Shown: one piece after another, positions 1 through 8,111 of the stretch
How positions within the stretch are numbered: the stretch's first letter is position 1
Layout: each line of letters starts with the position of its first letter
Source of the DNA: Bradyrhizobium sp. 200
Lineage (GTDB): Bacteria > Pseudomonadota > Alphaproteobacteria > Rhizobiales > Xanthobacteraceae
Direction of reading: 5' to 3'
DNA: 64,000 nt
Assembly (NCBI RefSeq): GCF_023100945.1
Contig: NZ_CP064689.1
Location: 6,058,001 to 6,122,000, forward strand
The notes under the pieces: generated by a model
What the model saw: the letters and a program-made list of their open reading frames with translations, nothing else
What the model was told of the DNA's origin: nothing
Databases searched by the model: none
Program-made: the position numbers and the translations under genes

Positions 1-744
1 ATCGTCTTCGGTTACGTTGAGGACTTCCTTCGCGTAACCGTCCGCAACGATCATGAGGTCGCGATGGAAATGCATCGTCGCCTTGGGTTCGCCCGTGGTG
101 CCCGAGGTGAATCCCAGTAGCGCAACGTCGTCGCGCCCTGTCTTCACGGCGTCGAACTTCACCGGCTTGTTCAGCGCTATCCGGTCGAGCTCGGCATCAT
201 GGTTGGAGGTGCCGTCGAAATTCACGATCTGCTTGAGGAAGCGGCTGGTCTTCGCGCATGCGACCAGCTCATCGGCAATGCGGCTGTCGGTCAGCGCCAG
301 CGCAATCTCGGCCTTGTCGACGATCTTGCCCAGCTCGCCAGCGCGCAGCATCGGCATGGTGTTGACGACGACGGCGCCGGCCTTGGTGGCCGCAAGCCAG
401 GCCGCGACCAGCGCCGGGTTGTTGCCGGAGCGGATCAGGACGCGGTTGCCGGGCTTGACGCCGTAGTTCTCCACCAGCGCATGCGCGAGGCGGTTGGACC
501 AATCGGCCAGTTCCTTGTACGTGCGCTGGCGGCCGTTGCCGATCAGCGCGATCCGGTCGCCCCAGCCTCTTTCAACGATACGGTCGGTCAGTTCGACAGC
601 GGCATTCAGATATTCCGGATATTGAAACTCGGGCCGGTCGAGCAACAAATCCGGCCACTGTTCGGACGGCGGCAGATTTCGCCGCGTGAAATCGTCGACA
701 TGGCCCGACGGGCCAAGAGATTGGCTGGGAGTTCTACCTGACAT
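1..744 (-). CDS. Benzoate/2-aminobenzoate-type CoA ligase, N-terminal part (truncated by window edge)
   Basis: AMP-forming acyl-CoA synthetase that would activate an aromatic acid to its CoA thioester. About 248 N-terminal residues are visible. They include the ANL phosphate-binding loop LLGFTSGTTGEPKATMHF near the left edge and an N-terminus (HVDDFTRRNLPPSEQWP) of the kind found in benzoate and 2-aminobenzoate ligases. Two in-frame ATGs exist, at 750 and 744. The GAGGGGAG Shine-Dalgarno abuts the first and sits 6 bases from the second, so 744 is preferred. A MarR-type box lies about 80 bases upstream. The 2-aminobenzoate assignment rests on the monooxygenase/reductase at 8112-10460; benzoate or salicylate are alternatives. 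The C-terminal half is outside the window. Confidence 0.85.
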   Translation of the reverse strand, partial: MSGRTPSQSLGPSGHVDDFTRRNLPPSEQWPDLLLDRPEFQYPEYLNAAVELTDRIVERGWGDRIALIGNGRQRTYKELADWSNRLAHALVENYGVKPGNRVLIRSGNNPALVAAWLAATKAGAVVVNTMPMLRAGELGKIVDKAEIALALTDSRIADELVACAKTSRFLKQIVNFDGTSNHDAELDRIALNKPVKFDAVKTGRDDVALLGFTSGTTGEPKATMHFHRDLMIVADGYAKEVLNVTEDD

Positions 745-820
745 TTTCATCTCCCCTCGCTTCCATCAATGAAAGGCTCGAGATCAATATCGAGGACGCC
801 CGGCAACGCCGTCTCGCAAA

Positions 821-845
821 TCATTTTAGGCTTAAAACAATTTTT
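821..845. promoter_or_regulatory. Putative MarR box upstream of the CoA ligase
   Basis: ATTTTAGGCTTAAAACAATT on the plus strand contains the near-palindrome TTTTAGGCTTAAAA. It is almost the same as the box at 10502-10524 and related to those at 3231, 4885 and 12292. It lies between the ligase start (744) and the monooxygenase stop (927). Binding by the MarR protein at 4319-4813 is inferred. Confidence 0.55.
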
Positions 846-926
846 CGCAAGGGTGGATTCATGGTGGAATCACGCCTCGCCGCCCCGAGATTAGCCTGAC
901 GGCGGCAGGGCCATGGGAACCCGTCC

Positions 927-2417
927 TCAGGCTGCGCGGTAGGCCGGCGCCGCGGCCAGGAAGCGGCCATAGGCTGCGGCATCGGGTGGGGTAAATTTCT
1001 CCACCAGCGGATTGGCCCGCCGTCCGGACACGCCGATATCGGCCAGCAATTCGTCAAAATGCTTGAAGTGATAGGGCGCCACGCACAGCCCGCCATAGAC
1101 GCCGGCCGCCGGCCGCTCGACGCGCTTGAAATGCAGCATCATCTCGATGTTGTCCCGCATCTCCTTGGGCGTGGGCTGACGGGCGAGCCGGCCGTCGGCG
1201 TAGCGCACCAGCCAGTTCGCGGCGAGGTCAGCGCACAGCACCGTGCAGAAGCTGGAATTGAAACCGACGAATCCCATCTCGGGCAGGTCCGGATTGACGA
1301 TCAGCCGATAGAGCCGGTACTGCCCGTCGGGATCGACGAGTTTTTCACGGTACGCCTGCGGCAGGAACGGCACGCCCAGTTTGTAGCCGATCGCGAGCAC
1401 GGCAACATCGGCCTGGACGCGCTGCCCGCCGGTCATCAGAATCGAATTTCCGTCGTAGCGCTCAAAGCTGCCTCTGACGGCCTTGATGCGGCCATCGGCA
1501 ACCATCGGGAAGAATCCTGGCGTGGCGATCGGCACCGAGCAGTTGACGCCATCCTCGATCCGCTCTTTCGGCACCATGTCGCATTTGCCGAGCTTGAGCT
1601 GAACTTTCAGCAGGCTCTCCAGCCCGCGCCAGTTGGCCCAGACGAACGGTTTTGCGACCGCGTGCGCGAACCGCGACATCGCGCCGATGCCCCAGCTCCG
1701 GAACATCTCCTCCTGCGCGCGGATGTAGAGAATGCGTTTGAAATTGACCAGGCCGCCGATGAAATAGGGAAGCCGCCATACCGGCTCGCGGTACACCAGC
1801 GTCACTTCGGCCGCCCCGGAATTGACCGCGTTGACCGCGATGTCCGTCGCCGACTTCGAACCGCCGAGCACGACGATCCTGCGGCCCTTGGCGATCATCG
1901 GATCGTTGTATTGCGAGGAGTGCAGGATGTTTCCGCCCCGCGCCTTGAAAGATTCTTCGCCAGGCAGGCTGAGCGTCTGGGGCTCGTTGAACTGTCCCGT
2001 GCACATCGCGACAAAATCGAAATCCTCGCGACGGACGCTGCCATCCGGCCCCCGCAGATCGAGCCGCCAGCCGGGCGCGGAATCGGGGCGGCGATCCATC
2101 TGCACCACCGTCGTGTTGAAGCGGATGGTGCCGAGCAGATCGTTGTCCTTTGCGTACTCGGTCAGATAGGCGTGGACCTGCGGGCCCTTCGGCCACTCCG
2201 GATAGGAATCCGGCATCGCCTTGTCGGTGTAACGATAGAGATCCTTCGGGCTTTGGGTTTGCACCTCGGGATAGGACCGCGCCGGTTCCCAGACGCCGCC
2301 GAGATCGCCGCTGCGCTCGACGATCGTGATCTGATGTCCGCGCGCGGCAAAAGCTTTTGCGGCCGCAAGTCCGGATACGCCTGCGCCAACGACGCAGACT
2401 TTCTTTCGCCTGACCAT
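927..2417 (-). CDS. Flavin-containing monooxygenase (FMO/Baeyer-Villiger class)
   Basis: Class B flavoprotein monooxygenase of 496 residues, using FAD, NADPH and O2. The FAD fingerprint VGAGVSG is at residues 10-16. The FMO-identifying motif (F157 to Y170, containing HSSQY) matches FxGxxxHxxxY. A second Rossmann motif, VVLGGSKSATD, is at 182-192. FMO family members oxygenate N, S or carbonyl centres; the substrate here is unknown. A GGAGG Shine-Dalgarno precedes the ATG. The cupin gene at 2451-2900 is 33 bases upstream on the same strand, so the two probably form one transcript controlled from the 3231 box. A role in an upstream oxidation that feeds the aromatic-CoA pathway is inference only. 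Confidence 0.88.
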   Translation of the reverse strand: MVRRKKVCVVGAGVSGLAAAKAFAARGHQITIVERSGDLGGVWEPARSYPEVQTQSPKDLYRYTDKAMPDSYPEWPKGPQVHAYLTEYAKDNDLLGTIRFNTTVVQMDRRPDSAPGWRLDLRGPDGSVRREDFDFVAMCTGQFNEPQTLSLPGEESFKARGGNILHSSQYNDPMIAKGRRIVVLGGSKSATDIAVNAVNSGAAEVTLVYREPVWRLPYFIGGLVNFKRILYIRAQEEMFRSWGIGAMSRFAHAVAKPFVWANWRGLESLLKVQLKLGKCDMVPKERIEDGVNCSVPIATPGFFPMVADGRIKAVRGSFERYDGNSILMTGGQRVQADVAVLAIGYKLGVPFLPQAYREKLVDPDGQYRLYRLIVNPDLPEMGFVGFNSSFCTVLCADLAANWLVRYADGRLARQPTPKEMRDNIEMMLHFKRVERPAAGVYGGLCVAPYHFKHFDELLADIGVSGRRANPLVEKFTPPDAAAYGRFLAAAPAYRAA

Positions 2418-2450
2418 GATGACGCCTCCAGCAAGGATGAGTTGAGGGAG

Positions 2451-2900
2451 CTATTCGTTGGCTTCGGGCGGCAAGAAGTTCACTTCATGCTGCGCGGAGA
2501 TCCGAACCACCTCTTCGGGATCCGTCAGATTGTGGAGCTGGTCGAACAGCGCTTCGAGCTTCTGCATCGGCGATACCCAGAACAGCGCCCGCGCCGGCTT
2601 GTCGGATTTGTTGAAGTAGCCATGCGGAATGCCGCGCGGCATCCGGACCAGGTCGCCGGCCTTGGCCTGCACCCAGACGCCGTCGAGCTTGAGATCGAGG
2701 GTGCCCTCCTGCACCAGGATGAATTCATCCTGCGTCGGGTGGACGTGCACCGGCACGAACTGGCCGGGTTCGCTGTTGGTTTCGAAGGCGAAGGTTGAAT
2801 CGGTCACGGCTTTGGGGAAATAGATCTGACCGAGGATGTTCCAGGTCTTGCCGCCGTAGCCGGTGCCGCTGGCGGTGATGCCTTTTTCGAGTGCTGCCAT
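2451..2900 (-). CDS. Cupin-domain protein (paralogue 1)
   Basis: Small single-domain cupin of 149 residues. It has the cupin motif 1 metal ligands in FVPVHVHPTQDEFILVQEG and motif 2 in PRGIPHGYFNKSD. It is clearly paralogous to the cupin at 6222-6677: shared blocks include GQ-Y-PK-VT, HP-QDE, GDLVR-P-G-PHG-FNKS, LFWVSP and a FLPP end. The start at 2900 is set by an AGGAG Shine-Dalgarno; an overlapping ATG at 2908 is out of frame. It is the first gene of the cupin-FMO pair, divergent from the AraC gene. Cupins of this size may be dioxygenases, isomerases or sugar/ligand binders, and the reaction cannot be told from sequence. Confidence 0.88.
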   Translation of the reverse strand: MAALEKGITASGTGYGGKTWNILGQIYFPKAVTDSTFAFETNSEPGQFVPVHVHPTQDEFILVQEGTLDLKLDGVWVQAKAGDLVRMPRGIPHGYFNKSDKPARALFWVSPMQKLEALFDQLHNLTDPEEVVRISAQHEVNFLPPEANE

Positions 2901-3053
2901 GTCGCCATCTCCTGTGTCGCAGTTGGGTTGGTTGCGATGTTCCGAATGGTTCGCGCAGGCTCTGCCGCAGCGGATCGGCCGTCTAGCCGGAAAACGAATC
3001 CTGTCTGATTGACGAGAGATTTTTCGGATTGCTGCGGCGCGGAATAGCCTCCC

Positions 3054-3158
3054 CGTCATTCCGGGGCGATGCGAAGCATCGAGCCCGGAATCCATCGGAC
3101 GACAATTCCTGCCGTAAGATGGATTCCGGGCTCGCGCTGCGCGCGCCCCGGAATGACG
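3054..3158. repeat. Long intergenic palindrome (CGTCATTCCGGGG type)
   Basis: CGTCATTCCGGGGCGATGCG at the left is mirrored by CGCGCCCCGGAATGACG at the right, with a second inverted pair GGAATCCATC / GATGGATTCC nearer the centre. It is an imperfect long hairpin in the cupin-AraC divergent gap. It resembles the REP/BIME-like elements common in Bradyrhizobium intergenic DNA. Confidence 0.75.
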
Positions 3159-3230
3159 AGGGAGAGCATTTGCCCTCCGATCAGGCACCAGCGGCCATCA
3201 AATCGCCTTTTCAACCACGGCGTCCGCAGA

Positions 3231-3251
3231 TATTATAGGCTTCAAATAATG
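3231..3251. promoter_or_regulatory. Putative MarR box between cupin/FMO and araC
   Basis: ATTATAGGCTTCAAATAAT is a variant of the half-palindrome found at 821, 4885, 10502 and 12292. It lies 15 bases before the GTG start of the AraC gene and could also serve the divergent cupin-FMO operon. It is more diverged than the 821 and 10502 copies. Confidence 0.45.
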
Positions 3252-3265
3252 CGAAGGGCCGGGCC

Positions 3266-4285
3266 GTGGCGAGAGCTACCAGCATTCCCCAGCATGATCC
3301 CGCCGCCCGGCTCGCGGCGTTCAACCGCGTTTCAACCGACAGCGTCGACGCTGCCGCCGACGCGGTCGGGCGGATATTCTGCCCACACCGGCTTGCGCCC
3401 GAGCAGAAGACATCGGCCGACTTTTTTGCGCTGCATAACAGCGCGGTCTTTGGCGGCTTCTCCGTCAACTACGTCGCCTATGGCGGATCGGTCTCGATCG
3501 ACCCCGGCTGTCTCGAGCGCTTCTTCCTGTTGCAAATCCCCGTGCACGGCTCGGCGCGGGTCCAAGCCGCCTCGCGCGACATCGCAACCACTCCCGGCGC
3601 CCGCGCTTCGCTATTGTCGCCGACGATTCCTACCCGGATGACCTGGCAGAACAACTGCGCTCAGGTCATTCTGCTGGTCGACCGCCGCGTGCTGGAACAA
3701 CGGGCCGCGGCGCTGTCGGGCCGGCCGGCGGGTGCGGTCGAGTTCGAGCCCGCGGTCGATCTCTCCTCCACGGGCGGCAGGGCGCTTCAGTCGCAGATTC
3801 TGGAACTCGTCGATCTCGCAGAACGCCTCGGACCGCAACTGCCGCTTTCATCAATCGCGGCAGCCAATCTGCGCGAGACCTTGTTGGGTGCTTTGCTCCA
3901 CGGCCAGCGCCACAGTGCGAGCGATGCGATCGACCGATTTGGCGGCCGGGCCGAAGCGCTGCCGCAGCCGCTGCGGCGGGCGCGGGAATTCCTCTATGCG
4001 CACGCGGACGAACCGCTCGACCTTGCGCAACTGGCCGAATCCGCAGGCACGGGTATCCGCGCGCTGCAGCTCGGCTTCCAGCGGCATTTCAGAACGTCGA
4101 TCTCGGAAATGCTGCGCGACATCCGCCTCGCGCATCTCAATGCCAGATTGGCCGCCGCCTCCCCTGACGAAAGCATCACCGATATCGCATTCGAGCTCGG
4201 ATTTACCCATCTCAGCCGCATGGCAAGCGCCTATCGCGCCAAATTCGGCGAGACGCCGTCGGCGACCCTGCGCGGAATGAACTAG
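3266..4285 (+). CDS. AraC-family transcriptional regulator
   Basis: 339-residue activator-type regulator. The N-terminal two thirds is an AraC_binding_2-like sensor domain. The C-terminal about 100 residues form two helix-turn-helix motifs (PLDLAQLAESAGTGIRAL; then SITDIAFELGFTHLSRM) ending in the family signature YRAKFGETPS. The start is a GTG at 3266; an ATG at 3249 is out of frame. The gene is divergent from the cupin-FMO pair and convergent with marR, so it probably controls neighbouring catabolic genes. Its ligand is not evident. Confidence 0.88.
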   Translation: MARATSIPQHDPAARLAAFNRVSTDSVDAAADAVGRIFCPHRLAPEQKTSADFFALHNSAVFGGFSVNYVAYGGSVSIDPGCLERFFLLQIPVHGSARVQAASRDIATTPGARASLLSPTIPTRMTWQNNCAQVILLVDRRVLEQRAAALSGRPAGAVEFEPAVDLSSTGGRALQSQILELVDLAERLGPQLPLSSIAAANLRETLLGALLHGQRHSASDAIDRFGGRAEALPQPLRRAREFLYAHADEPLDLAQLAESAGTGIRALQLGFQRHFRTSISEMLRDIRLAHLNARLAAASPDESITDIAFELGFTHLSRMASAYRAKFGETPSATLRGMN

Positions 4286-4318
4286 CGTCCCGACAGTTGC
4301 TTCAGCCGCAGCGTCGCC

Positions 4319-4813
4319 TCAGCCCGTCCGCGCCTTCGCGGACTTCTGTGCCGACGCCTTGGTCTTGGCCAACAGGCGCATCAGATCGCGGACGTCCTTT
4401 GGCGTCAGGTCGCCAAAGACGTCGGCAATCCACAATTCGTGCTCCGCCGCCATCTTGCGGAATTCGGCGCGTCCCGCTTTGGTCAGGCGGATCACCTGCA
4501 CGCGGCGATCCGCGTCCGACGTGCGGCGGTCGAGATGTCCGGATTCAACGAGACGCTCGACCAGCCCGGTGACGTTGCCGTTCGAAACCATCATCCGCTT
4601 GGAGACATCTGATAGCGTCATGCCCTCCGGAACCTTGTCGAGCTGGGCCATCAAATCGAACCGCGGCAGCGTGACATCGAAGCGCTCGCGCAACCGGCTG
4701 CGCACTTCACCCTCGATCAGGGTCGTGCAGGTCAGGAGGCGAAGCCACAGCCTGAGTTCATCGCCATGATGTTCCGGGAGTTCGACGGCCTTGGTCTCTG
4801 AATCAAGCATCAT
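4319..4813 (-). CDS. MarR-family transcriptional regulator
   Basis: Winged-helix MarR protein of about 164 residues. It has the recognition segment LSDVSKRMMVSNGNVTGLVE and the wing DADRRVQVIRLTKAG, with the DxRR signature. Two adjacent ATGs (4813, 4810) are likely starts; a further in-frame ATG at 4861 would add a non-conserved N-terminus. MarR proteins in aromatic catabolism usually repress until the acid or its CoA thioester binds. One of the five shared boxes (4885) lies 70 bases upstream, between this gene and the divergent solute-binding protein gene. Autoregulation and control of the surrounding cluster are therefore inferred. Confidence 0.87.
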   Translation of the reverse strand: MMLDSETKAVELPEHHGDELRLWLRLLTCTTLIEGEVRSRLRERFDVTLPRFDLMAQLDKVPEGMTLSDVSKRMMVSNGNVTGLVERLVESGHLDRRTSDADRRVQVIRLTKAGRAEFRKMAAEHELWIADVFGDLTPKDVRDLMRLLAKTKASAQKSAKARTG

Positions 4814-4884
4814 GATGCAAATCTTGTCCGGCTTGGGCGTTCGGTGGTCCGAACAGCGCACGCCTCGCGATCATTGCCCAGATT

Positions 4885-4906
4885 TCTTTAAGTTTCAAGC
4901 AATTGG
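4885..4906. promoter_or_regulatory. Putative MarR box in the marR / solute-binding protein gap
   Basis: TTCTTTAAGTTTCAAGCAAT shows the same layout (TTTAAG-YTTMAA followed by CAAT) as the other boxes. It sits between the divergent marR and solute-binding protein genes, a typical position for an autoregulatory MarR operator. Confidence 0.5.
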
Positions 4907-5025
4907 CGCATGGCTTGCATGGAAGCGTTCTGCTTGCAGGTGCAGTCACCGTCAGAATAAGCTGCATTCCGAGCATTTTGGTGCGACCTGGGTTTCGGCT
5001 GCAGAGGCCGAACGGAGGAATAATC

Positions 5026-6201
5026 ATGAAGCAGTCGTTGAAGCTGACCGGACTTGCCGTTTTACTGGGTGTAGCCGCCGCGCCGGCCGCAGCGCAGGAG
5101 AAGATCAAGGTCGGCATCATCGTGACGCTGTCGGGACCGGCTGCCGTGCTCGGCCAGCAATCGCGCGACGGTTTTCAGCTCGCGGTCAAGGACCTCGGCG
5201 GCAAGATGGCGGGCAAGGATGTCGAGGTCGTCGTCGTCGACGACGACCTCAAGCCCGACGGCGCGGTGACCAAGACCAAGGGCTTGCTCGAACGTGAGAA
5301 GGTCGATTTCGTGGTCGGACCGATCTTCTCCAACATCCTGCAAGCCATTCACCGGCCGGTGACCGAGAACAAGACCTTCCTGATCAGCCCGAACGCGGGG
5401 CCATCGAGCTATGCCGGCAAGGAGTGCAGCCCGTTCTTCTACGTGACCTCGTATCAGAACGACCAGGTTTTCGAAGTTCTCGGCAAGGTCGCGCAGGATC
5501 GTGGCTACAAGCGCATGTACGTGCTGGTGCCGAACTATCAGGCGGGTAAGGATTCGGCGGCCGGGTTCAAGCGCGACTACAGGGGAGAGATCGTCGAGGA
5601 AAGCTACACGCCGCTCGGCACGCTGGATTTCCAGGTCGAGCTGACCAAGATTTCCTCGTCCAAGCCCGACGCGCTGTTCACCTTCATGCCGGGCGGCATG
5701 GGCGTGGGCCTCGTCAAGCAGTACCGGCAGGCCGGCCTCGCCGACAGGATCCCGGTGCTGTCGGCATTCACCGTCGATGAATCCACCCTGCCCGCGCAGC
5801 AGGACGCCGCCGTCGGCATGTTCGGAGGCGCCAACTGGGCGCCGAACATGGACAATCCTCAGAACAAAAAATTCGTCGCTGCTTACGAAGCCGCCTATAA
5901 CAGCGTACCCGGCACCTATGCGATGCAGGGCTATGATACGGCCATGCTGATCGACAGCGCGGTGAAGGCGGTCAAGGGCGACCTCAAGAACAAGGAGGCT
6001 GTGTCGGCCGCGCTGAAAAAGGCCGAGTTCACCTCGCTGCGCGGCGACTTCAAGTTCAACGTCAACGGTTATCCGATCCAGAATTTCTATCTGACCAAGG
6101 TCGCCAAACGCGCGGATGGAAAATTCCAGACCGAGATAGTCGAGAAGGTGTTTTCCAACTACGGCGACCGTTACGCCAAGGATTGCTCGCCCGCGAAATA
6201 A
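5026..6201 (+). CDS. ABC transporter substrate-binding protein (LivK/aromatic-acid type)
   Basis: 391-residue periplasmic binding protein of the Leu/Ile/Val type I fold. A signal peptide ends near AAPAAAQ-EK (about residue 24), followed by the family opening KVGIIVTLSGPAAVLGQQ. The start is fixed by GGAGGA ten bases before the ATG; upstream in-frame starts are unsupported. Homologues beside aromatic degradation genes bind aromatic acids. No permease or ATPase gene lies anywhere in the cluster, so it must share a transporter encoded elsewhere or act as a sensor/scavenger. It is followed 20 bases later by a cupin gene, probably in the same transcript. Confidence 0.9.
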   Translation: MKQSLKLTGLAVLLGVAAAPAAAQEKIKVGIIVTLSGPAAVLGQQSRDGFQLAVKDLGGKMAGKDVEVVVVDDDLKPDGAVTKTKGLLEREKVDFVVGPIFSNILQAIHRPVTENKTFLISPNAGPSSYAGKECSPFFYVTSYQNDQVFEVLGKVAQDRGYKRMYVLVPNYQAGKDSAAGFKRDYRGEIVEESYTPLGTLDFQVELTKISSSKPDALFTFMPGGMGVGLVKQYRQAGLADRIPVLSAFTVDESTLPAQQDAAVGMFGGANWAPNMDNPQNKKFVAAYEAAYNSVPGTYAMQGYDTAMLIDSAVKAVKGDLKNKEAVSAALKKAEFTSLRGDFKFNVNGYPIQNFYLTKVAKRADGKFQTEIVEKVFSNYGDRYAKDCSPAK

Positions 6202-6221
6202 TTTTGGGAAGGGAACCGCAA

Positions 6222-6677
6222 ATGAAGACCGAAATCGCCGGCATCACGCGCGCCAATGAAGGCATCCAGGGAATTTCCTGGAGCATCCTCGGCCAGACCT
6301 ATGTGCCGAAGAACGTCACCGAGCATTCCTTCTCATGGCATGCGACCTTCCCGCCCGAGACCTTCGTGCCGCCGCATATTCATCCCGACCAGGACGAATA
6401 TCTCTACATCCTGGAAGGCCAGCTCGACTTCTTCCTCGACGGCGCCGACACGCAGGCCACGCCGGGCGATCTGGTGCGGCTGCCGATGGGCAAGCCGCAT
6501 GGCATCTTCAACAAGTCCGGCCGCACCGCGAAGACGCTGTTCTGGGTGTCGCCGACGCGGCGGCTCTACGATCTGTTCTGGGCGATCCACAACATGAAGG
6601 AGCAGACACCGGACGCAGTGGTGGCGCTCGCCGCCGAGCACAACATCCACTTCCTGCCGCCGCCTCCGGGGGCGTGA
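6222..6677 (+). CDS. Cupin-domain protein (paralogue 2)
   Basis: 151-residue cupin with metal-binding motif 1 FVPPHIHPDQDEYLYILEG and motif 2 MGKPHGIFNKSG. It is paralogous along its length to the cupin at 2451-2900. It sits 20 bases after the solute-binding protein gene, with GGGAAGGG upstream of the ATG at 6222, so cotranscription is likely. Two copies of the same cupin in separately transcribed arms of one regulon suggest either two related substrates or two steps on similar rings. No catalytic assignment is possible from sequence. Confidence 0.88.
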   Translation: MKTEIAGITRANEGIQGISWSILGQTYVPKNVTEHSFSWHATFPPETFVPPHIHPDQDEYLYILEGQLDFFLDGADTQATPGDLVRLPMGKPHGIFNKSGRTAKTLFWVSPTRRLYDLFWAIHNMKEQTPDAVVALAAEHNIHFLPPPPGA

Positions 6678-6683
6678 GGAATA

Positions 6684-6774
6684 CCCGTAGCCCGGGTGGA
6701 GCGCAGCGAAACCCGGGACTGCTGCCGATGCTGACCGAATCCCGGATTGCGCTTCGCTTCATCCGGGCTACGGG
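6684..6774. repeat. Palindromic repeat (GTAGCCCGG family), copy 1
   Basis: CCCGTAGCCCGGGTGGAGCG at the left pairs with CATCCGGGCTACGGG at the right, around internal AACCCGGGA / ATCCCGGAT arms. It lies between convergent genes (cupin plus, flavoprotein minus), where a bidirectional hairpin could serve as a transcription barrier. Confidence 0.8.
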
Positions 6775-6779
6775 TTCGT

Positions 6780-8033
6780 TTACGCCCGCACTGCCGCGAG
6801 CCCGAGCGGCGGCGGCGCAAACCCGGCCTTGGAGGCATAGCCGCGCACGATCGCCTCGCGTTGGGCGTGGCTCAGCACCTTCTCGATATCGGTGAATCCA
6901 TCGGGAGCCAGTTGCTCGACGGCGTCGATCACGCCCTCGGGACCGCCACGTCGGTTGGCGCGCACGATCTCCGCCGTCATCGGCAGGCGCTTTTGCTCAT
7001 AGGCCACCAGCGCCTGACGCGGATGTTCGCTGCGCGCCAGTTCGTCGGCCAGCGCGCGGGCATCGAGGATCGCCTGCGACGCGCCGTTGGAGCCGACCGG
7101 ATACATCGGATGTGCGGCATCGCCGAGCAGCGTCACCCGCCCCCAGGTCCAGTACGGCAGCGGATCGCGGTCGCAGCACGGGTACTCGTAGAATTCCGGC
7201 GTCGCCGAGATCAGGCTGCGCACGTCGACATACGGCACCTTGAACCGCTCGACATGCGGCATCAGTTCCTCGCGCTTGCCGGGCCGCGACCAGTCTTCGC
7301 GGCGCGGCGGCGGCACATTGCCATCACTGACTTTCACCATGACAGCCCAGTTGGTCAGCCGGTTCGACGGGCTCGATCCTTCCGCGATCGGATAGACCAC
7401 GACCTTGCCGTGATTCCCGCCGGCCACGATCATCGAGCGGCCGGTCAGGAACGCCGGCCAGTCGCGCGCGCCGCGCCACAGCATCAACCCGTTCCAGCAC
7501 GGCGGCCCCTCGTCCGGAAACAGCATCTCGCGCACGCGCGAATGAATGCCGTCGGCGCCGATCAGAATATCGCCGCGCGCGGTTTTGACATGGGCGCCGG
7601 TACGGTCGAAGAAATGCGCGACCACACCGCCCTCGTGCTGCGCGAACGCGCCGAGACGGCAACCGGTGTGGATCGCCTCGGGCCCGAGCCGTTCCTCGAC
7701 GGCGCGATGGATCACGCTCTGCAGGCGGCCGCGATGAACGGAGAATTGCGGCACGTCGTGGCCGGCATCGAGGCCACGGGGCTCGCGCCAGACTTCCTGG
7801 CCGTGACGGTTGAGATAATACAATTGGTCGGTGCGAACAGCGGCGGCATCGAGCCGGTCCAGCAGCCCGAGGCCGGTTAATTCCCTGATCGCATGCGGCA
7901 GCGTGTTGATGCCGACGCCGAGCTCGCGGATGCTGTCGGACTGCTCGAACAATTCGCAGTCGATACCGCGCGCCCGCAACATCAGCGCAGTGGTAAGGCC
8001 TCCGATGCCGCCCCCGACGATGATCGCTTTCAT
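6780..8033 (-). CDS. FAD-dependent monooxygenase (PhzS/salicylate-hydroxylase-like)
   Basis: Class A flavoprotein of 417 residues. The N-terminal FAD fold GGGIGGLTTALMLRARG, the middle motif GADGIHSRVR and the ribityl-binding GDAAHPMYPVGSNGASQA are all present. It resembles the PhzS-like flavin-dependent oxidoreductases that hydroxylate aromatic rings or decarboxylate while hydroxylating. The ATG at 8033 is used; a TTG three bases upstream is an alternative. It follows the two-domain monooxygenase/reductase gene by 78 bases on the same strand and is probably cotranscribed. The actual substrate is unknown. Confidence 0.88.
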   Translation of the reverse strand: MKAIIVGGGIGGLTTALMLRARGIDCELFEQSDSIRELGVGINTLPHAIRELTGLGLLDRLDAAAVRTDQLYYLNRHGQEVWREPRGLDAGHDVPQFSVHRGRLQSVIHRAVEERLGPEAIHTGCRLGAFAQHEGGVVAHFFDRTGAHVKTARGDILIGADGIHSRVREMLFPDEGPPCWNGLMLWRGARDWPAFLTGRSMIVAGGNHGKVVVYPIAEGSSPSNRLTNWAVMVKVSDGNVPPPRREDWSRPGKREELMPHVERFKVPYVDVRSLISATPEFYEYPCCDRDPLPYWTWGRVTLLGDAAHPMYPVGSNGASQAILDARALADELARSEHPRQALVAYEQKRLPMTAEIVRANRRGGPEGVIDAVEQLAPDGFTDIEKVLSHAQREAIVRGYASKAGFAPPPLGLAAVRA

Positions 8034-8111
8034 CAACTCGACTCCACTCTTTTCCTCAACCTCGCCCCGCTTGCGGGAAGAGGGAGGGATCGCGCAAGCC
8101 TGCCATTCACC

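Noticed and set aside
1059..2798. Long open frame (579 codons) on the plus strand
   Set aside because: It runs antisense to the FMO and cupin genes, which have clear motifs and ribosome sites. The antisense protein is Arg/His/Asp-rich with no family resemblance, a common effect of high GC.
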